Notes: a model not told the origin generated them from the letters alone. Shown: positions 53,010 to 62,002, numbered from the stretch's first letter. The stretch: 64,000 nucleotides of DNA from Pedomonas sp051304405 (GCF_051304405.1 NZ_JBPPGG010000001.1:1178001-1242000); one strand, 5' to 3'. Made by a program: numbers and translations.

Positions 53010-53825
53010 ATGCCCGAATTACCTGAAGTGGAGACGGTGTGCCGGGGCATGGCGCGGGTGCTGGAGGGCCGGCGCGTGACCCGCGTCGAGGTGCGCCGCC
53101 CCGATCTGCGCCGCCCCATTCCCGCCGATCTGGCGGCGCGGCTGACAGGCGCGGTCGTCACCCGCATCACGCGGCGGGCCAAGTATGCGCTGCTCCACAC
53201 CGACCGGGGGGATGTGGTGATTCTCCACCTCGGCATGTCCGGCCGGGTGCGGGTGGACCCGGAGGCACCCGAGAAACACGACCATGTGCTGTGGGAAACC
53301 GAGGACGGGCACCGGCTGGTGCTGAACGACGCCCGCCGCTTCGGCAGCATCGACATCGAGCGGGAGGAGCGGCTGGCGAGCCATCCGCTGTTCGCCCACC
53401 TGGGGCCGGAGCCGCTGGGCAACGCATTCAACGCCGAGGGGCTGGCGGCCCGGCTCGCGGGCAGGATCACGCCCATCAAGCTGGCGCTGCTGGACCAGCG
53501 CGTGGTGGCGGGCCTTGGCAATATCTATGTGTGCGAGGCGCTGTTCGGGGCGGGAATCGACCCGTGCGCGCCCGCGGGCACCCTGACGCCGGACCGGCTG
53601 GAGGCGCTGGTGGCGGAGATTCGCGCCGTGCTGCTGCGGGCGATCGAGGCGGGCGGCTCGTCGCTGCGGGACTATGTGCAGGTGGATGGCGAGCTTGGCT
53701 ACTTCCAGCACAGCTGGCAGGTCTACGGCCGCGAGGCGGAGGACTGCCGCCGCTGCGCCCGGCCCGTTTCCCGTATTGTGCAAGGCGGGCGTTCCACCTT
53801 CTACTGTGCCCACTGCCAGCGTTGA
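53010..53825 (+). CDS. mutM: Formamidopyrimidine-DNA glycosylase
   Basis: A 271-residue base-excision repair enzyme that removes 8-oxoguanine. The N-terminal PELPEVETV supplies the catalytic Pro and Glu (positions 2 and 3 of the reading frame); the Lys in RAKYALLHTDRG and the ILHLGMSGR segment follow. The C-terminal zinc finger is CRRCARPVSRIV to FYCAHC. All expected residues are present. Confidence 0.97.
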   Translation: MPELPEVETVCRGMARVLEGRRVTRVEVRRPDLRRPIPADLAARLTGAVVTRITRRAKYALLHTDRGDVVILHLGMSGRVRVDPEAPEKHDHVLWETEDGHRLVLNDARRFGSIDIEREERLASHPLFAHLGPEPLGNAFNAEGLAARLAGRITPIKLALLDQRVVAGLGNIYVCEALFGAGIDPCAPAGTLTPDRLEALVAEIRAVLLRAIEAGGSSLRDYVQVDGELGYFQHSWQVYGREAEDCRRCARPVSRIVQGGRSTFYCAHCQR

Positions 53826-53837
53826 GGAGCTTGCCGG

Positions 53838-54176
53838 ATGAGGATGGTGCTTGCGGTTCTGGCGTCCCTGGCGGGCGCGCCGCTGCTTGAGGGGTTCGAT
53901 GTGCCGCTGATGCCGGGGCTGGCGGAGGTGGCCGATTCGCGCCTGACCTTCGACAAGGAGGAAGGCAGCATCGTCGAGACCGTGCTGGAAGGGGCGGTGG
54001 CGCGGGAGCAGGCGGAGGCCTACTACGCCGGGGCGCTGGCCGGGCTTGGCTGGACGCTCGCCGAGTCGCGCGGCAGCCGCCAGGTCTACCGCCGGGGGGA
54101 CGAGCAGCTCATCCTCGATTACGCGGGCGGGGCGGAGGGAACCCGGGTGCGGCTGCTGCGGGAGCCGGCCGACTAG
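53838..54176 (+). CDS. Small exported hypothetical protein
   Basis: A 112-residue protein starting 12 bases after mutM, so probably in the same transcript. The first 20 residues are hydrophobic and may be a signal peptide. A segment with LEGAVAREQAEAYYAGALAGLGW resembles small periplasmic proteins found at this spot between mutM and the enoyl-CoA hydratase in other alphaproteobacteria (from memory). No catalytic motif is visible. Confidence 0.75.
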   Translation: MRMVLAVLASLAGAPLLEGFDVPLMPGLAEVADSRLTFDKEEGSIVETVLEGAVAREQAEAYYAGALAGLGWTLAESRGSRQVYRRGDEQLILDYAGGAEGTRVRLLREPAD

Positions 54177-54323
54177 GTTTCCGGGTCCGAATCGCCGGCC
54201 CCGCCGGGCCTCCCCTGGGGATTTTTGCAGGAAAACTGTGCCTTATCACATCTGGCCCTTGGGGCGGGGGTGGGGCATGTGGTTCGCTGGGAAAAAGGAA
54301 GAGAGAAGCGGAGGAGTCATCCC

Positions 54324-55100
54324 TTGAGCTACGAAACTTTGATCGTTGAGACCCATGGCGCGGTTGGCCTGATCCGCCTCAACCGCCCGGAGGCGCTGAA
54401 CGCCCTGTCGATCAAGCTCACCACCGAGCTGACCGAGGCGCTGCGGGCCTTCGAGGCGGATGACGCCATCGGCTGCATTGTGCTCACCGGCTCGGAAAAG
54501 GCCTTCGCTGCCGGCGCGGACATCAAGGAGATGGCGAAGAAGACCTTCTCCGATGTCTATCTGGAGGACTTCATCACCTCGACGTGGGAGGAGATCACCC
54601 GCTGCCGCAAGCCGGTTCTGGCGGCGGTGAACGGCTATGCGCTGGGCGGCGGCTGCGAGTTCGCCATGATGTGCGACATCGCCTACGCGGGCGAGAACGC
54701 CAAGTTCTCCCAGCCGGAGATCAAGCTGGGCGTCAGCCCCGGCGCGGGCGGCACGCAGCGGCTCACCCGCTTCGTCGGCAAGGCCAAGGCGATGGACATG
54801 TGCCTCACCGGCCGCATGATCGACGCCAGGGAAGCGCTGGAGATGGGCCTGGTCGCCCGCATCTTCCCGACCGAATCGCTGGTCGAGGAAGTGCTGAAGA
54901 TCGCCGCCGAGATCGCCGCCTACTCGCGGCCGACCGTTCTGGCGGTGAAGGAGATGGTCAACCGCGCCTACGAGACCACCCTCTCCGAGGGTATGCGATT
55001 CGAGCGCCGGCTGTTCCACGGCCTGTTCGCCACCGAGGACAGCAAGGAAGGCATGGCCGCGTTCATGGAAAAACGTAAGCCGAACTTCAAGAATCGGTAA
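54324..55100 (+). CDS. Enoyl-CoA hydratase
   Basis: A 258-residue crotonase-fold enzyme that hydrates enoyl-CoA in fatty acid breakdown. LNRPEALNALS, the oxyanion-hole segment FAAGADIKEM, and NGYALGGGCEFAMMCDI and PEIKLGVSPGAGGTQRL carry the conserved Gly and the two Glu. The start is TTG at 54324, with GGAGGAG at 54310-54316 at ideal distance; the longer frame up to 54225 has no ribosome site and a Cys/His-rich non-family opening. It lies in the usual mutM-ech-rpsT-dnaA order. Confidence 0.94.
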   Translation: MSYETLIVETHGAVGLIRLNRPEALNALSIKLTTELTEALRAFEADDAIGCIVLTGSEKAFAAGADIKEMAKKTFSDVYLEDFITSTWEEITRCRKPVLAAVNGYALGGGCEFAMMCDIAYAGENAKFSQPEIKLGVSPGAGGTQRLTRFVGKAKAMDMCLTGRMIDAREALEMGLVARIFPTESLVEEVLKIAAEIAAYSRPTVLAVKEMVNRAYETTLSEGMRFERRLFHGLFATEDSKEGMAAFMEKRKPNFKNR

Positions 55101-55217
55101 AATTTAGGCGGACTCGCGCCCCTCCTGTTGACCGGGGGGCGCGACTCTGCCATAAGCCGCCCGCTCGTGTCGGGCAGCGCCCGACGCATTGATTATTCTA
55201 TTGGCTGAGGACGAGAG

Positions 55218-55481
55218 ATGGCCAACACACCGCAGGCGCGTAAGCGCATCCGCCGCAACGCTCGTCGCGCGGAGATCAACAAGGCGCGCGTCAGCCGCAT
55301 CCGTACGTTCGTGAAGAAGGTCGAGCTTGCCATCGCCAGCGGCGACAAGAGCGCCGCCGAGGCGGCTCTGAAGGCGGCTCAGCCGGAGTTGCAGCGTGGC
55401 GTCTCCAAGGGCGTCATGCACAAGAACACGGTTGCGCGTCGCATTTCGCGCCTGACGCATCGCGTCCGCGCTCTGGGCTAA
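55218..55481 (+). CDS. rpsT: 30S ribosomal protein S20
   Basis: An 87-residue S20 that binds 16S rRNA. ANTPQARKRIRRNARRAEINKAR (cited in part: AQARKRIRR-like N-terminus) and GVMHKNTVARRISRLTHRV are the conserved ends. The ribosome site is GAGGACGAGAG. It precedes dnaA, as in many alphaproteobacteria. Confidence 0.96.
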   Translation: MANTPQARKRIRRNARRAEINKARVSRIRTFVKKVELAIASGDKSAAEAALKAAQPELQRGVSKGVMHKNTVARRISRLTHRVRALG

Positions 55482-56061
55482 GCCTCGACTGCGGGGGCTC
55501 CGGGCTTCCGCGCGTCGCGCAGCAGCGCCAAGACATGGCCCCGGCCGGCAACGGCTCGGGGCTTTGTGCGTTCTGGAGTCTCCCGCATCGTTGGGCGAAT
55601 CGAGACGTAGCGCGAGCGTAATAATTTCAGGACTTTAGCCGAGTCCCTGCGGAATCCGGCCGCATCGAGGGGGCAGGCTGTCAACGAAATTATTTGCCGG
55701 AGCGGCTTGTGCATGGCCTTGTGGAGGCGGGTGGCGCTGGCTAAAGTCCGATCTATCGAGATTCGGGGCAACGCGTATTCTTCGAAAATCCGAAGAAGAA
55801 CGGGATTCGGAGCAATAGATTGTTCTAAATCTTTGTGCCGGCCCAACTTCCGGCATCCGTTCTGATTGCTTCGAATTCTTGAGATACGGGTGCTGAGAAG
55901 TACACTTAAATCCATTTTTACGCGCGTTCTTTTTTGTCCCCGGAACCTTCAGGGGCAAGAAATCTTCCTCTCTGCGGGACAGGAACGCGGGCAGGTCGCA
56001 GGGGCAAGCGGCTTGCGCGTCGAGACCCGCGAGGCGTGTGCTGAGGCATAAAGAGGGGCAA
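55482..56061. other. 580-base leader region between rpsT and dnaA
   Basis: No gene is supportable here. The region becomes clearly less GC-rich from about 55600, with TTCTTCG-AAAATC-CGAAGAA (55778-55797) as a hairpin, and AT-rich patches at 55820-55940. Several GATTC (GANTC methylation) sites occur. It should hold the dnaA promoter. I find no perfect TTATCCACA box, so an origin is not shown. Confidence 0.6.
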
Positions 56062-57450
56062 ATGAACGGGGATCTTGGAGGGCATGCGGCTCATACCGGC
56101 GATCCGTGGCAGACGATTCGCGACGTGCTGCGGGCCGAGTATGGTGAACGCACCTTCGAGAGCTGGCTGAAACCGATCGCCTATGTGGGCGTGGAAGGCA
56201 GCGATGTACTGCTGAGCCTGCCCACCCACTTCATGTGCGACTGGGTGAAAAGCCACTTCGCCGAGCGTCTGCGGGCGCTGTGGTCGTTCTACGTGCCGGG
56301 CATCCGCTCGGTGCGCCTGGTGGTCGCCCCGGCCATGCGGGTCGAATCCTCGGCCGCCTTCCCCGCCAACGACTCCCACGCCAACGATACCGTCGTGGTC
56401 GATCCCGCCATCGAGGAGCCCGAACTGGGCGCCCGCCTCGAGGAGCGGTTCACCTTCGAGCGATTCGTCATCGGCAAGTCCAACGAGTTCGCCTACAACG
56501 CCGCGCGCCGCGTGGCCGAGGGCGGGCCGATCAACTTCAACCCGCTGTTCCTGCACGGCGGCGTCGGCCTCGGCAAAACCCACCTCATGCACGCCATCGG
56601 CTGGGCCGTGCGCCAGCAGAAGGCGGATGCCAAGGTGGTCTACCTGTCGGCGGAGAAGTTCATGGTGGCGTTCCTCGCCGCCCTGCGCCACAAGGACACC
56701 ATCTCCTTCAAGCAGCGATTCCGCAGCGTCGACGTGCTGATGATCGACGACGTACAGTTCATCGCCGGCAAGGAATCGACCCAGGAAGAATTCTTCCACA
56801 CCATGAACGCCCTGATCGACGACGGCAAACGCCTCGTCATCTCGGCGGACCGCAGCCCCTATGACCTGGAAGGCATCGAGGAGCGAGTGCGCTCCCGCCT
56901 CCAGTGGGGCCTGGTAGCGGACATCAACCCCACCGACTACGAACTGCGACTCAACATCCTGCACGCCAAGGCGGAAGCCATGCCGGGCGTCATGGTCACG
57001 CCCGACGTGCTGGACTTCCTCGCCCGCAAGATCACCTCCAACGTGCGCGAGCTGGAAGGGGCGCTCAACCGCGTCGCCGCCCACGCCTCGCTCATCGGCC
57101 ACCCGATCACGCTGGACTTCGCCCGGCAGGTGCTGGCGGACGTGCTGCGCGCCAACGACCGCAAAATCACCATCGACGACATCCAGCGCAAGGTCGCCGA
57201 CTACTACAAGGTGAAGCTGTCCGACCTGCTCTCGGCCCGCCGCGCCCGCGACATCGCCCGGCCCCGGCAGGTGGCCATGTACCTCGCCAAGCGCCTGACA
57301 CCCCGCTCGCTGCCCGAAATCGGCCGCAAGTTCGGCGGGCGCGACCACACCACCGTCATGCACGCCGTCAAGCGCATCGAGGAACTCCGCACCACCGACA
57401 GCGAGCTGGAAGCGGATCTCGACCGGCTGTCCCGCCTGATCGACGGCTGA
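56062..57450 (+). CDS. dnaA: Chromosomal replication initiator protein DnaA
   Basis: A 462-residue DnaA. Domain I is near residues 12-80 (WQTIRDVLRAEYGERTFESW), followed by a short linker and the AAA+ domain with Walker A GGVGLGKTHLMHAI (residues 166 on), and Walker B VLMIDDVQF. The DNA-binding domain ends with the signature GRDHTTVMHAVKRI. The start at 56062 (MNGDLGGHAAH) has AGAGGGG just before it and is preferred to 56038. Confidence 0.97.
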   Translation: MNGDLGGHAAHTGDPWQTIRDVLRAEYGERTFESWLKPIAYVGVEGSDVLLSLPTHFMCDWVKSHFAERLRALWSFYVPGIRSVRLVVAPAMRVESSAAFPANDSHANDTVVVDPAIEEPELGARLEERFTFERFVIGKSNEFAYNAARRVAEGGPINFNPLFLHGGVGLGKTHLMHAIGWAVRQQKADAKVVYLSAEKFMVAFLAALRHKDTISFKQRFRSVDVLMIDDVQFIAGKESTQEEFFHTMNALIDDGKRLVISADRSPYDLEGIEERVRSRLQWGLVADINPTDYELRLNILHAKAEAMPGVMVTPDVLDFLARKITSNVRELEGALNRVAAHASLIGHPITLDFARQVLADVLRANDRKITIDDIQRKVADYYKVKLSDLLSARRARDIARPRQVAMYLAKRLTPRSLPEIGRKFGGRDHTTVMHAVKRIEELRTTDSELEADLDRLSRLIDG

Positions 57451-57482
57451 GGGTTTTCTCCTTTTTGAAGGACTGTTTTTTT

Positions 57483-57657
57483 GCAGGGGTCTCGGACCCC
57501 TGCACCCCTTTCGTTTTTTGGGGCTCATCCCGAATGACCGGGCCGAATGACCGGGGGCGCCCCGATTCATCAAGAAAATTCAAACGGACGTGTTTCCAGC
57601 GCCCTCCGGAGACGCCGCCGCAAAACCGAACGGGGTGCCGGGGACCAGGTCCCCTGC
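57483..57657. repeat. Composite palindromic element downstream of dnaA
   Basis: Left hairpin GCAGGGGTC-TCG-GACCCCTGC (57483-57503), preceded by TTTTTTT and followed by ACCCCTTTCGTTTTTTGGGGC. Right hairpin GGGGAC-CAG-GTCCCC (57640-57654) in the context GAACGGGGTGCC, followed by TGCGAAAAAATCC. The 343 bases between dnaA and the EamA gene hold this element and no supportable gene. It may terminate dnaA. Confidence 0.85.
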
Positions 57658-57793
57658 GAAAAAATCCCCCTGCGGTTAAAACACTTTTCTTCACGGAGAG
57701 TCCCTTCCGGGGGCTCTTTCCTTTCCGCGCCTTCGGGCCTAAGCGATGCGCGTCGCGGGCGTTGGGTGCCCGCGTCTGCAAGAGACGGTTGCT

Positions 57794-58726
57794 GTGGATT
57801 TTCTGGTCTCCCGCCTGCCTGCCCACATGCGCGCGCCCGCGTGGATGATCGTGGCGTGCGTGGCGTTTGCGGCCCTGTGGGGGTTCGTGCGGCTGGCCAG
57901 CGAGACCATGCATGCGTTTCTGGTGGTGTTCTATCGCAACCTGCTCGGGCTTCTCATTCTGCTGCCCTCGGTGGCGGCGGGCGGCTGGGCGGCGCTGGCC
58001 ACCTCCCGTTTCGGGGCGCATGTGCGGCGGGCGACCTCGGGCGTGATCGCCACCTTTGCCGTGTTCTATGCGGTGGCCAATGCGCCGATGGCCACGGTCA
58101 TGGCCATCAACTACACCATTCCGCTGTTCGCCACGCTGGCGGCCATTCTGTTTCTGGGCGAGCGGGTTCGCTGGCGGCGGATCGCGGCGCTTGTGGTGGG
58201 CTTCATCGGCATGTTGATCGTGGTGCGCCCCGGCCATGTGCCGCTGACGCCCGGCATTGGCGCGGCGCTGCTCTCGGCGGTGGCGACGGCGTTCTCCATC
58301 ATCGCCATGAAGCAGCTCTCGCGCACGGAGTCGTCGCTGGCGATTGTCACCTGGTCGTTCGTGCTGATGCTGCCGCCTTCGCTGCTGCTGGCGCTGCCCT
58401 ACTGGAAGTGGCCGAGCGGGCATGAGCTGCTCGTGCTGGCGGGGGTGGGGCTGACCGCCGCCATCGGCCAGTCCGGCACGGTGAAGGCCTTTGCCCTGGC
58501 TGAGGCGACGGCGGTGCTGCCCTATGACTTCGTGCGCTTCGGGCTGGTCATTCTCATCGGCACCGTCGGCTTTGGCGACCCGGTTGACGGCTTCACCTAT
58601 CTGGGCGGCGCGGTCATTCTGTGCGCCACCATCTACATCGCGCACCGCGAGGCGGTGGCGGCCCGCTCCGCCCGCGCAGGCACGGCGTCCGCCCGTCTGT
58701 CCGCCGGTGCGTCTCCCGAGGCGTGA
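57794..58726 (+). CDS. EamA/DMT-family transporter
   Basis: A 310-residue inner-membrane protein with about ten hydrophobic segments in two EamA halves (first half with VIATFAVFYAVANAPMATVMAIN, second with AIGQSGTVKAFALAEATAVLPYD, both quoted in part as landmarks). Members export amino acids, nucleobases or drugs. The start is uncertain: GTG at 57794 with AAGAGA upstream is preferred, and an ATG at 57746 has no ribosome site. The C-terminus has an Ala/Ser/Arg-rich tail. It is convergent with the YkvA gene, three bases apart. Confidence 0.88.
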   Translation: MDFLVSRLPAHMRAPAWMIVACVAFAALWGFVRLASETMHAFLVVFYRNLLGLLILLPSVAAGGWAALATSRFGAHVRRATSGVIATFAVFYAVANAPMATVMAINYTIPLFATLAAILFLGERVRWRRIAALVVGFIGMLIVVRPGHVPLTPGIGAALLSAVATAFSIIAMKQLSRTESSLAIVTWSFVLMLPPSLLLALPYWKWPSGHELLVLAGVGLTAAIGQSGTVKAFALAEATAVLPYDFVRFGLVILIGTVGFGDPVDGFTYLGGAVILCATIYIAHREAVAARSARAGTASARLSAGASPEA

Positions 58727-58729
58727 GCC

Positions 58730-59185
58730 TCAGAACAGGCCGAATCGCTTTTTCCGCTTTGGCGGCTCGGCGAGGATGGGTGCCTCCTCCTCCGGCAGCG
58801 GCGGCAGGTCCAGCGCCTTGCGGGCGGCGGCCCGGTGGCGGGGCTTGATGTTGGCGCCCACCAGCCCGATCACGGTGGCGAGCACGGCCGCATCGTCGGT
58901 GAAGCCGCCCAGATGCAGCAGGAAGTCGGGGATCAGGTCGATGGGCATCACGAAATAGGCCAGCGCCCCCAGCAGCATCGCCCGCACCCGGGGCGGCGTC
59001 TCGGGGTCGCGCGCGCAGAACCAGGCGGCCACCAGCGTATCGGCGAACGGCAGGCGGCCGGCGAGGCGGCGCACCTTGTCCCAGAAGCCCTGATCGACCG
59101 CCGCGGCGTTGCCCGCCTCGTCTGCCACGTCGATCATGGGGATCTCCGGCAGGGGAGGGGTGGCGGAAGCCTGGTCTTTCGGCAT
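58730..59185 (-). CDS. YkvA family (DUF1232) protein
   Basis: A 151-residue protein with the YkvA domain. The core LGALAYFVMPIDLIPDFLLHLGGFTDDAAVL holds the family's DLIPD motif (cited here in part: FVMPIDLIPDFL) and a membrane-spanning hydrophobic helix. The N-terminus is Pro/Asp-rich. The function of the family is not known. Confidence 0.9.
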   Translation of the reverse strand: MPKDQASATPPLPEIPMIDVADEAGNAAAVDQGFWDKVRRLAGRLPFADTLVAAWFCARDPETPPRVRAMLLGALAYFVMPIDLIPDFLLHLGGFTDDAAVLATVIGLVGANIKPRHRAAARKALDLPPLPEEEAPILAEPPKRKKRFGLF

Positions 59186-59220
59186 GGTTGTGTTCCTCCT
59201 GGCCTGGCAGGCAGGTGCGC

Positions 59221-59239
59221 CCTACAACATGTATGTAGG
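59221..59239. promoter_or_regulatory. Possible operator between divergent YkvA and hypothetical genes
   Basis: CCTACA-N7-TGTAGG is an inverted repeat with a central ACATGT palindrome in the 78-base divergent intergenic region. Its position fits a regulator site for one or both genes. Confidence 0.35.
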
Positions 59240-59263
59240 AACGCATCGAGCGGATTTGAAACC

Positions 59264-59713
59264 ATGAAACCGGGCCGCCTCGTATCCTTTCTGGGCCGAC
59301 TGGCTCCGTTGCTCCGCCGCCGCCCCCGGCGCGAGACCGTTCTGTTCACCGAAGACCATCTGGTTCTGGTCTGGCCCCAGCGGGGCGAGGAGGCGCTGGC
59401 GTGGGACGACATCAGCCAGATCGCGCTGCGTCCGGTGACGGCGGCGGGCGGGGCGGACGGGCTGTTCGTCTACGTGATGGCGGGGCGGCAGCGGCTGGTC
59501 ATCCCCCGCTCGGTGGACAATGCGGAGGAACTGCTCGCCTTCATCCGCCGCCTGCCCGCGTGCGACACGGAGGCGTTCGACCGGGTGCTGGCGGGCACGG
59601 CCCGGCCGGTGGTGTCGGCCGGGCTCGTCACGGTGTGGCAGCGGCCGGGCGCCGGGCAGGCGGAGGCGGAAAGCGCGGCCTGGCGCCTGTCATCCTCGCA
59701 CACAGCGACCTAG
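59264..59713 (+). CDS. Hypothetical protein
   Basis: A 149-residue protein with a basic N-terminus (RLAPLLRRRPRRETV) and a predicted beta-rich middle (VLFTEDHLVLVWPQ, AWDDISQIAL, FVYVMAGRQRLVIPRSV), in the style of small PH-like domains. I cannot name a family. No clear ribosome site is visible. Its TAG shares bases with the TAG of the pldA-like gene on the other strand, through the palindrome CTAG at 59710-59713. Confidence 0.55.
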   Translation: MKPGRLVSFLGRLAPLLRRRPRRETVLFTEDHLVLVWPQRGEEALAWDDISQIALRPVTAAGGADGLFVYVMAGRQRLVIPRSVDNAEELLAFIRRLPACDTEAFDRVLAGTARPVVSAGLVTVWQRPGAGQAEAESAAWRLSSSHTAT

Positions 59714-60966
59714 CGCACGATGGCGACGCCGATTCGGAAGCGGGTGTCGCGCCGGTCGTAGTCCAGCAGGTTCTCGCCGTAGCCGGTGAAGGCCTGGCCG
59801 AACAGGTAAAGGTTCAGGCTGGAGTCGATGATCCGGTCGAACGGGAAGGACAGTTCGGCGTCGATCGACCCCCGGCCGGACTGGACGCTGAAGCGGGTGT
59901 TGGTGGAGAGCCGCACGCCGTCTTCGTCGCCCACTTCCAGGAACAGGCCCGTGTTGCCCCGGTAGCGCTTGATGTCCGGGTTGTCCTCCAGGCTGCCCAC
60001 ATAGACCTCGAACAGCGGCCCGACGGAGAGGTGGCGGCCGCCGCCGAGGCGGGCGGTGGCCACCGGCTGCACGTAGAGAGTGTTGATGCTGCGGGAGTCT
60101 GCGCCGTCGCGTCCGTTGGAGGCGTGGCGGATGCCGAACTGGCCGCCGAGCGCGAGCCCGTCCGCCACCTGCTGCGCCGGGATCAGGTAGAACAGCTCCG
60201 GCATGAAATCGATGTTGCGGAAGGGGGAGGAGCGGGCGCTCCAGTCCCAGAACATCCGCTGGGTGTAGCCCAGATGAATGCCGTTCAGCAGGGAGTGGCC
60301 CGGGCCCACCGCGCCGGGGTCGCCGAACAGCTGGTACTTGAAGCTGAGCTGGATGCGGATCTCCGTGTTGGTGCCGGGGCCGTACACCGCATAGATGGGG
60401 GCGTAGCTGGACAGGTTGCCGATGTAGCGGTTGTCCGCCGTCGGGCGCGGATCGGGCCCGGCGGCAAGGGTCGGGACAAGCGTCGGCGCCGGTGAGGGGG
60501 CAGCGGTTGCGGCGGCGGCCCGGGTTTCGCCGGGGGCCTCCTCGCGCGCCGCCAGGGCGGTCGCTGCCGGCACGGTGAAGGCGAGGGCCGGGGGCGCGGC
60601 GGCGGCCTCCTGCGTACCCTGAAGCCGCAGCAGGGCGGTGGCGCCCGTTGCTGCCCCGGCGGGCAGCGCAAGCGTGTAGCGCGCCTGGGCGAACTGGCCC
60701 GGCGGCACGGTCGCTGCCTCCGGGCTGCCGGCGGCCCGTACCAGCTCCACCGCCAGGCGGCGGCCGGCCACCTCCAGCGTGGCGGCGAGTCGCTCGGGGA
60801 AGCGGCCCTCCTCGGCCGCGCCGCTGGCGTTCAGGTGCGTGACTTCCACCAGAACGGTGCCCGCCTGCGCCGTCGGCTCGACCGCACTGACCAGTACCCG
60901 GCCCTCGGCGGGCAACGCGACGGTTGCCAGCATCGCGGCGAGGCTGAACAGGCTGAGGGCTTTCAT
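59710..60966 (-). CDS. Outer-membrane phospholipase A (PldA-like) with N-terminal extension
   Basis: A 418-residue protein. After a signal peptide (residues 1-22) there is a beta-rich domain of about 130 residues, an Ala/Pro/Thr-rich linker (about 140-175), and then a phospholipase A1 barrel from about residue 180. The catalytic segment is FGIRHASNGRDGADSRSINTLYV, cited in part as RHASNGRDGADSRS: the HxSNG His and Ser and the later Ser match the OMPLA active site (HxSNG...SRS). It should hydrolyse phospholipids in the outer leaflet, and E. coli PldA works as a calcium-dependent dimer. The C-terminal strand ends GVAIVR, less typical than Phe or Tyr. Confidence 0.88.
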   Translation of the reverse strand: MKALSLFSLAAMLATVALPAEGRVLVSAVEPTAQAGTVLVEVTHLNASGAAEEGRFPERLAATLEVAGRRLAVELVRAAGSPEAATVPPGQFAQARYTLALPAGAATGATALLRLQGTQEAAAAPPALAFTVPAATALAAREEAPGETRAAAATAAPSPAPTLVPTLAAGPDPRPTADNRYIGNLSSYAPIYAVYGPGTNTEIRIQLSFKYQLFGDPGAVGPGHSLLNGIHLGYTQRMFWDWSARSSPFRNIDFMPELFYLIPAQQVADGLALGGQFGIRHASNGRDGADSRSINTLYVQPVATARLGGGRHLSVGPLFEVYVGSLEDNPDIKRYRGNTGLFLEVGDEDGVRLSTNTRFSVQSGRGSIDAELSFPFDRIIDSSLNLYLFGQAFTGYGENLLDYDRRDTRFRIGVAIVR

Positions 60967-61381
60967 CGGGGCGTATCCTCCACCGGCGGGATTCCGTCGC
61001 AAGGCTGTCATGACAACCGGTAAAAGCCGGGTTCGCTCCTCGCGTCAATCGGCCACAGGACCACGCGGCGGGTAGAAACGCAGTTTGTCAGGAAGGATGC
61101 TAGGAGCAACGATTTGTCCGGCGACTTTGTTTTTATTATGGGACAGTCTGAAAAATTAAATCGTCAGTCTTAAAATTTCTTTTAATTCTCCATTCTTGAA
61201 AATGTCCGTAGAAAGTTTAAACGGAACGCCGAATTGTTCGGTCGTCTCGGCGCATCGGCAATGCTGCCAATGCAACCGGGACGCTAGTGTTGCGTTACGC
61301 GTAGGCGTCGGCGTCTGTCTTTTGTCTGCGTATTGGACAGCAGATGTCCGTCCTTTGTGATAGGTTCGTTAAGGTCAGTCC
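60967..61381. other. AT-richer intergenic region between divergent pldA-like and fasciclin genes
   Basis: No gene is supportable here. The stretch 61110-61220 is notably AT-rich (TTTTTATTATGGG, AAAAATTAAATCG, TCTTAAAATTTCTTTTAA) and probably holds promoters for both divergent genes. A GGAAC-N15-CGTC pair at 61223-61246 is near but does not match the alphaproteobacterial stress-sigma consensus. Confidence 0.5.
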
Positions 61382-61915
61382 ATGTTGAAAATTCTGGCTC
61401 CCTCTGGTGCCATTGCCTTATGTCTGCTTGGCGTTGTGTCTTCGGCCCAGGCGCAAGAGGCCGCGACGCCCGTCAAGGCCACGTCGGCCACAGTCGAGCG
61501 GGGTGACGTTCTCGAAGTCATCAACAGCTCGCCTGATTACAGTCTCTTTGCCACCATGCTGCAACGGTCGGGCATGGCGCCGGTTCTGGATGGCCACGGG
61601 CCCTTCACGGTGTTCGTGCCGACCAATGAGGCGCTCTCCGCCTTGCCGGCCGGCATGGTGGAGCAGCTTCTCCAGCCCCAGAACAAGGGGCGTCTGGCCG
61701 CGCTGATCACCGAACACATCCTGCCGGGTGCGATCACCTCCGACAGCTGGAGCGCCAGCCCGCATCTGGGCATGGCGCTGGGCGGCAACACGCTTGTCTA
61801 CGTGCGTGGTCCGCAGGAGCAGGTCAACAACGCCCCCGTGGTGGCCAAGGACATCCCCGCCTCCAATGGCGTCATTCACGTCATCAACGGGGTTCTGGCC
61901 CGGCCGAACGGCTGA
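61382..61915 (+). CDS. Fasciclin domain-containing exported protein
   Basis: A 177-residue protein with a signal peptide (APSGAIALCLLGVVSSAQA) and one FAS1 domain. SPDYSLFATMLQRSG, GPFTVFVPTNEALSALP and the terminal IHVINGVLARP are the conserved blocks. FAS1 proteins are secreted or cell-surface adhesion-type domains, and bacterial single-domain forms have no set role. A terminator follows. Confidence 0.93.
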   Translation: MLKILAPSGAIALCLLGVVSSAQAQEAATPVKATSATVERGDVLEVINSSPDYSLFATMLQRSGMAPVLDGHGPFTVFVPTNEALSALPAGMVEQLLQPQNKGRLAALITEHILPGAITSDSWSASPHLGMALGGNTLVYVRGPQEQVNNAPVVAKDIPASNGVIHVINGVLARPNG

Positions 61916-61940
61916 TAGGCGGCCCCGCCTGACGATCGGC

Positions 61941-61982
61941 AAGGCGCCGGACGGACGAAGATCCGCCGGCGCCTTTGTTGTT
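61941..61982 (+). terminator. Rho-independent terminator of the fasciclin gene
   Basis: AAGGCGCCGG and CCGGCGCCTT (61941-61950 and 61966-61975) enclose an inner CGGA/TCCG pair and are followed by TGTTGTTT. Confidence 0.9.
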
Positions 61983-62002
61983 TCTGGCCGCGCCGCTCCC
62001 CG

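Noticed and set aside
55482..56061. Replication origin next to dnaA
   Set aside because: No TTATCCACA-like box array was found by eye, and in many alphaproteobacteria the origin is not beside dnaA.
61223..61246. Alphaproteobacterial general stress (EcfG) promoter
   Set aside because: GGAAC is followed by CGTC after 15 bases; the consensus needs 16-17 bases and CGTT.
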